Source of the DNA: Flavobacterium sp. ov086 | GTDB lineage: Bacteria; Bacteroidota; Bacteroidia; Flavobacteriales; Flavobacteriaceae | Reading direction: 5' to 3' | Length of the DNA: 64,000 bases | Assembly (NCBI RefSeq): GCF_900187965.1 | Contig: NZ_FZNL01000019.1 | Coordinates: forward strand, 62,001 to 126,000 | In this document: positions 61,008 through 64,000 of the stretch, piece by piece | Layout of the letters: each line of letters opens with the position of its first letter | Numbering within the stretch: the first letter of the stretch is position 1 | Notes under the pieces: model-generated | Told to the model about the DNA's origin: nothing | Seen by the model: only the letters and a program-made list of their open reading frames with translations | The model's database searches: none | Translations under genes and position numbers: made by a program

Positions 61008-61964
61008 ATGAAAGAAAAGGACAGAAACATAGCATGGTTTAAAAATCAGGGAAAAAGAAAAGATTTAATAATCAAATTTTACTGTGAATTAGAAGATATT
61101 GGTATTAATGATGATATTGGATTAAGATCTGATTCACATTGGGATGATTTCAAATTTAGATTTGATGATACTGAACTAATTATTCAAGATAAAAAAATAC
61201 TCCAAAAAGTTTATGAATTAGCATCAAAATACGAAAAACTAATAAATACCACTTGTGAAAATTGCGGCAATAGAATTAATAATTCAGGATCAGATTATTT
61301 CTGTGAAAAATGCTGCTTTCATTCTATACTAAAAAAAGAAAGTTACGATTACATAAGCGATCTTGGGTTTTCGTATTTTGACAACAATATAGCTTCTGAA
61401 AATCCTAAAAAAGTATTCGTAAGATGGAATATATTTTCGAAAGCAATTTTTATAATAAATGAAGAATCAATTTTTTCAAGCAATTTTCCTTGTGAAATAT
61501 ATTTTCAATATAAAAAACCTTTATTAGCTCTTGATGTATGGGATGAAATTTGTATTCAGGAAACATTAAGTATTTTTGCCCGCAATGAAAATTTTTATAC
61601 TCTTCTTAAACACATACCAAATAATTTACTAAATGAAAATGACCAAAAAATCAAGAACGATTTAATTAATCATTTAGACGATTGTAATATCTGTGGTCAT
61701 AAATCAATCTATAATAAAAACAACTGCTTGGTTTGTCATTCTGCAGGCTATAACAGGGTACTTACCGAGAGAATGAAAAAATACTACAATACAATTGAAG
61801 AATGGTACAAAAAAATGCAATTAGATTATCATTCAGAAGATTCAGAATTTAAATACCCTAGACTAGAAAATCAATTTGAAAAATCAGAAAACTATATCAA
61901 ACTGTTTACTGAAAAAGAATTAGATGATTTAAAACTACTAAGATCAAAAAAGTACAATTTATAA
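61008..61964 (+). CDS. Protein with two zinc-ribbon motifs, function unknown
   Basis: A 318-residue soluble protein from ATG 61008. Two four-cysteine clusters are visible: CENCGN...CEKCC (about residues 83-102) and CNICGH...CLVCH (about 240-260), each probably binding zinc. The remaining sequence has no known domain (LRSDSHWDDFKFRFDDTELI, VWDEICIQETLSIFARNENF). It is very AT-rich, stands alone between unrelated genes and has its own good promoter. Lateral gain is possible but not shown. Confidence 0.72.
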   Translation: MKEKDRNIAWFKNQGKRKDLIIKFYCELEDIGINDDIGLRSDSHWDDFKFRFDDTELIIQDKKILQKVYELASKYEKLINTTCENCGNRINNSGSDYFCEKCCFHSILKKESYDYISDLGFSYFDNNIASENPKKVFVRWNIFSKAIFIINEESIFSSNFPCEIYFQYKKPLLALDVWDEICIQETLSIFARNENFYTLLKHIPNNLLNENDQKIKNDLINHLDDCNICGHKSIYNKNNCLVCHSAGYNRVLTERMKKYYNTIEEWYKKMQLDYHSEDSEFKYPRLENQFEKSENYIKLFTEKELDDLKLLRSKKYNL

Positions 61965-61989
61965 TAATTGACAAGGAAAATCTTCTTAC

Positions 61990-62967
61990 TTACTTCTTTC
62001 TTTCAATAACGTAGTTAACCATTAAAATAAGAGCTGCTTTAAACTCAGAATCGGGAAAATTCTCTAAAAGCAAAAGTGCTTCCTGCTGGAATTGCACCAT
62101 TTTATTTTCGGCGTAAGCCAAACCATTATTGTCTTTTACAAAAGCAATAACTTCTTTAACTCGTTTTTTGTCTTTGTTGTGGTTTTTGATGGAGTTTATC
62201 AACCACTTTTTTTCTTGCGGAGTACAAGTATTTAAAACATGAATTAAAGGCAAAGTCATTTTTTGCTCTTTAATATCTATTCCGGTTGGTTTACCGATGG
62301 CTTCTTCGCTATAATCGAATAAATCGTCTTTGATTTGAAAAGCCATTCCGATAAGCTCACCAAACATGCGCATATTCTCAACCTGAGCATCATCTTCAAT
62401 TACCGATTTTGCACCAAGCGCACAACAAGCCGCAATAAGAGTCGCGGTTTTTTTTCGGATGATTTCGTAATAAACATCTTCAGTAATATCAAGTCTTCTG
62501 GCTTTTTCGATTTGAAGTAATTCACCTTCGCTCATTTCACGAACTGCGACAGAAATGATTCGGAGTAAATCAAAATCACCATTATCGATAGAAAGTAATA
62601 ATCCTTTTGAAAGTAAATAATCCCCAACCAAAACGGCAATTTTATTTTTCCAAAGTGCATTAATAGAGAAAAATCCGCGGCGGCGATTACTATCATCCAC
62701 CACATCATCATGAACCAAAGTTGCAGTATGAATAAGCTCAATTACAGATGCACCACGATACGTTCGTTCGTTTACAATACCACCCGAAACCATTTTAGCG
62801 GTTAGAAAAACAAACATCGGACGCATTTGTTTTCCTTTTCTATTTACGATATAATAGGTAATACGGTTCAGCAAAGCCACCTTTGAAGTCATCGATTCAT
62901 GGAACTTTTTTTCAAAAAGTTCCATCTCGTTAAAGATGGGTTGTTTTATTTGAGAAGTAATATTCAT
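61990..62967 (-). CDS. Polyprenyl (all-trans) diphosphate synthase
   Basis: A 325-residue isoprenoid synthase. The first Asp-rich motif is in TLVHDDVVDDSNRRRG and the second in FQIKDDLFDYSE; GKQMRPMFVFLTAKM and GDYLLSKGLLLS are also typical. It probably makes the menaquinone side chain; chain length cannot be read with certainty. The -7 box lies only 8 bases before the ATG, so the mRNA may be nearly leaderless. Confidence 0.94.
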   Translation of the reverse strand: MNITSQIKQPIFNEMELFEKKFHESMTSKVALLNRITYYIVNRKGKQMRPMFVFLTAKMVSGGIVNERTYRGASVIELIHTATLVHDDVVDDSNRRRGFFSINALWKNKIAVLVGDYLLSKGLLLSIDNGDFDLLRIISVAVREMSEGELLQIEKARRLDITEDVYYEIIRKKTATLIAACCALGAKSVIEDDAQVENMRMFGELIGMAFQIKDDLFDYSEEAIGKPTGIDIKEQKMTLPLIHVLNTCTPQEKKWLINSIKNHNKDKKRVKEVIAFVKDNNGLAYAENKMVQFQQEALLLLENFPDSEFKAALILMVNYVIERKK

Positions 62968-62975
62968 TTCGATCC

Positions 62976-62983
62976 CAAATATA
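62976..62983 (-). promoter_or_regulatory. -7 promoter box of the polyprenyl synthase gene
   Basis: Minus-strand TATATTTG matches TAnnTTTG and ends 8 bases before the ATG at 62967. Confidence 0.55.
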
Positions 62984-63129
62984 CTATTTTAAATAAAAAA
63001 ACGTTGTCTATTTTAAGTTAGTATAACAATAATTTATGCATTAACTAAAAAAAACTCTACCAAGAACGTTTTTTATAAAGCCTAATTTGAATTCATTATT
63101 TAAAAGTAAAATCCCTTAACCTATTTATT

Positions 63130-63990
63130 ATGAAAACAAAAGTTTTATTTATTGGAACATTAGTCGCTTTATCTTTTTTTGTTAGTTGTAATTCTGATGA
63201 AAAAACAAATGACGGAACTACTGCAGCAATTTCTAACAATGAAATTATTACTACTTCTAAAATTGATGCCTCAATTGAAGATGTGACTAATATTGCTGAA
63301 GATCAATTTAACGCACAACAAAATATTACGGCTAAACCCAGTGGCCCCGTAAAAAACTATTTACCAAGTTGTGCTACTATTACAACTGTTCTAACGAACA
63401 ATACCTGGACAAAAACAGTCGATTTTGGCATTGAAGGATGTACATTGAATAACGGAAATATTGTTAAAGGAAAAATGGTAATCTCATTCTCCAATGATTT
63501 CTCTTCTTCTACTCAAACTATCAGTTATACTTTTGACGGATTTTACCATAATGGCAAAAAACTTCAAGGAAGCAAAAGTATTGTCAGAACTATAAAAACA
63601 ACAAATTTATTGGCAACTGAACATCCGGTTTTAACCGCAACGATCGATATGACCATTACTTTTGATGATGGCGGTGTTTATACCAGAAAAGGTTCATTGG
63701 TCAAAGAAATGGTCGCTGGTTATGATACTTGGTTTGATTGGGAAGACAATGCTTTTTTAGTAACCGGAAGCGGAACAACAACTTTTCCTAACGGAGATAC
63801 TTTATCGGCAGAAATCACAACTCCGCTTGAATTTGATTCATCATGCAGAAAACCATTTGCTGTAAAAGGGGTTGTTTCTATTACCAAAAATGGAGCTGTT
63901 GCTATTGTTGATTTTGGAGACGGAAGCTGTGATACTCTTGCCAAAGTAACAAAAGATGGGGTAACGGAAGAAATTGATTTGAAAAAATAA
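63130..63990 (+). CDS. Lipoprotein of unknown function
   Basis: A 286-residue protein with a lipoprotein signal (LVALSFFVSCNSDEKT). The mature part is rich in Thr, Gly and beta-strand patterns: NTWTKTVDFGIEGCTLNNGN, VKGKMVISFSND, and repeated VDFGDG-type motifs (IVDFGDGSCDTLAK). It probably forms a secreted beta-sandwich. No partner gene is visible before the window ends. Confidence 0.8.
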   Translation: MKTKVLFIGTLVALSFFVSCNSDEKTNDGTTAAISNNEIITTSKIDASIEDVTNIAEDQFNAQQNITAKPSGPVKNYLPSCATITTVLTNNTWTKTVDFGIEGCTLNNGNIVKGKMVISFSNDFSSSTQTISYTFDGFYHNGKKLQGSKSIVRTIKTTNLLATEHPVLTATIDMTITFDDGGVYTRKGSLVKEMVAGYDTWFDWEDNAFLVTGSGTTTFPNGDTLSAEITTPLEFDSSCRKPFAVKGVVSITKNGAVAIVDFGDGSCDTLAKVTKDGVTEEIDLKK

Positions 63991-64000
63991 GAATCCTTTT

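Overview
The window is chromosomal DNA from a gliding Flavobacterium-type member of the Bacteroidota. The evidence is the gldB/gldC gliding genes, promoter boxes of the TAnnTTTG type in front of many genes, AT-rich DNA with no useful Shine-Dalgarno sequences, a TonB-dependent receptor, a LytS/LytTR pair, and a division/cell-wall cluster in the Flavobacteriia order (mraZ-rsmH-ftsL-PBP-murE-mraY-murD-ftsW-murG-murC-ftsQ-ftsA-ftsZ).

Layout. 1-4.6 kb: a TPR protein with an acidic repeat region, secG, then groES and groEL, split by a four-helix-bundle (S23/IVP-type) gene lying between direct repeats. 4.8-16.4 kb: a nucleotide pyrophosphatase-type enzyme, a SulP transporter, a beta-barrel gene divergent from a LytS/LytTR pair with a probable LytTR operator between them, then a cysteine-cluster protein and several membrane proteins of unknown role. 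16.7-29.6 kb: a complete urease island. It holds ureABC, ureEFGD, a UreH-type metal permease, a urea channel, a protein made of three RidA domains, an outer-membrane porin, a TonB-dependent receptor and an AraC regulator. Together these could cover outer-membrane entry, inner-membrane entry, nickel delivery and urea hydrolysis.

29.6-32.5 kb: an accessory stretch that looks like a small array of integron-type gene cassettes. Three elements of almost equal length (135, 136 and 135 bp) with nested inverted repeats separate two cargo units: a DKNYY lipoprotein, and an AraC regulator plus a lipoprotein-anchored VOC protein. The terminal core of each unit is complementary to the first core of the element that follows it, as expected of excisable attC-type cassettes. 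No integrase is in the window. The array stops about 220 bp from tRNA-Arg(UCG). It is the best candidate here for an undescribed system.

32.7-49.6 kb: tRNA-Arg, a GatB/YqeY-like protein and the division/cell-wall operon read leftward, with five phased TACCAC repeats in front of mraZ that look like the MraZ operator. 49.9-64 kb: a hydrolase, engB, gldB/gldC, nadE, a LuxR-type regulator, dnaG (whose zinc ligands are all replaced), an ECF sigma/anti-sigma-like pair with a nearby barrel protein, a zinc-ribbon protein of unknown function, a polyprenyl diphosphate synthase and a lipoprotein.

Many intergenic gaps carry hairpins built from repeated 7-12 base words, with a different word family in each gap. 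Some families recur at several places in the window.
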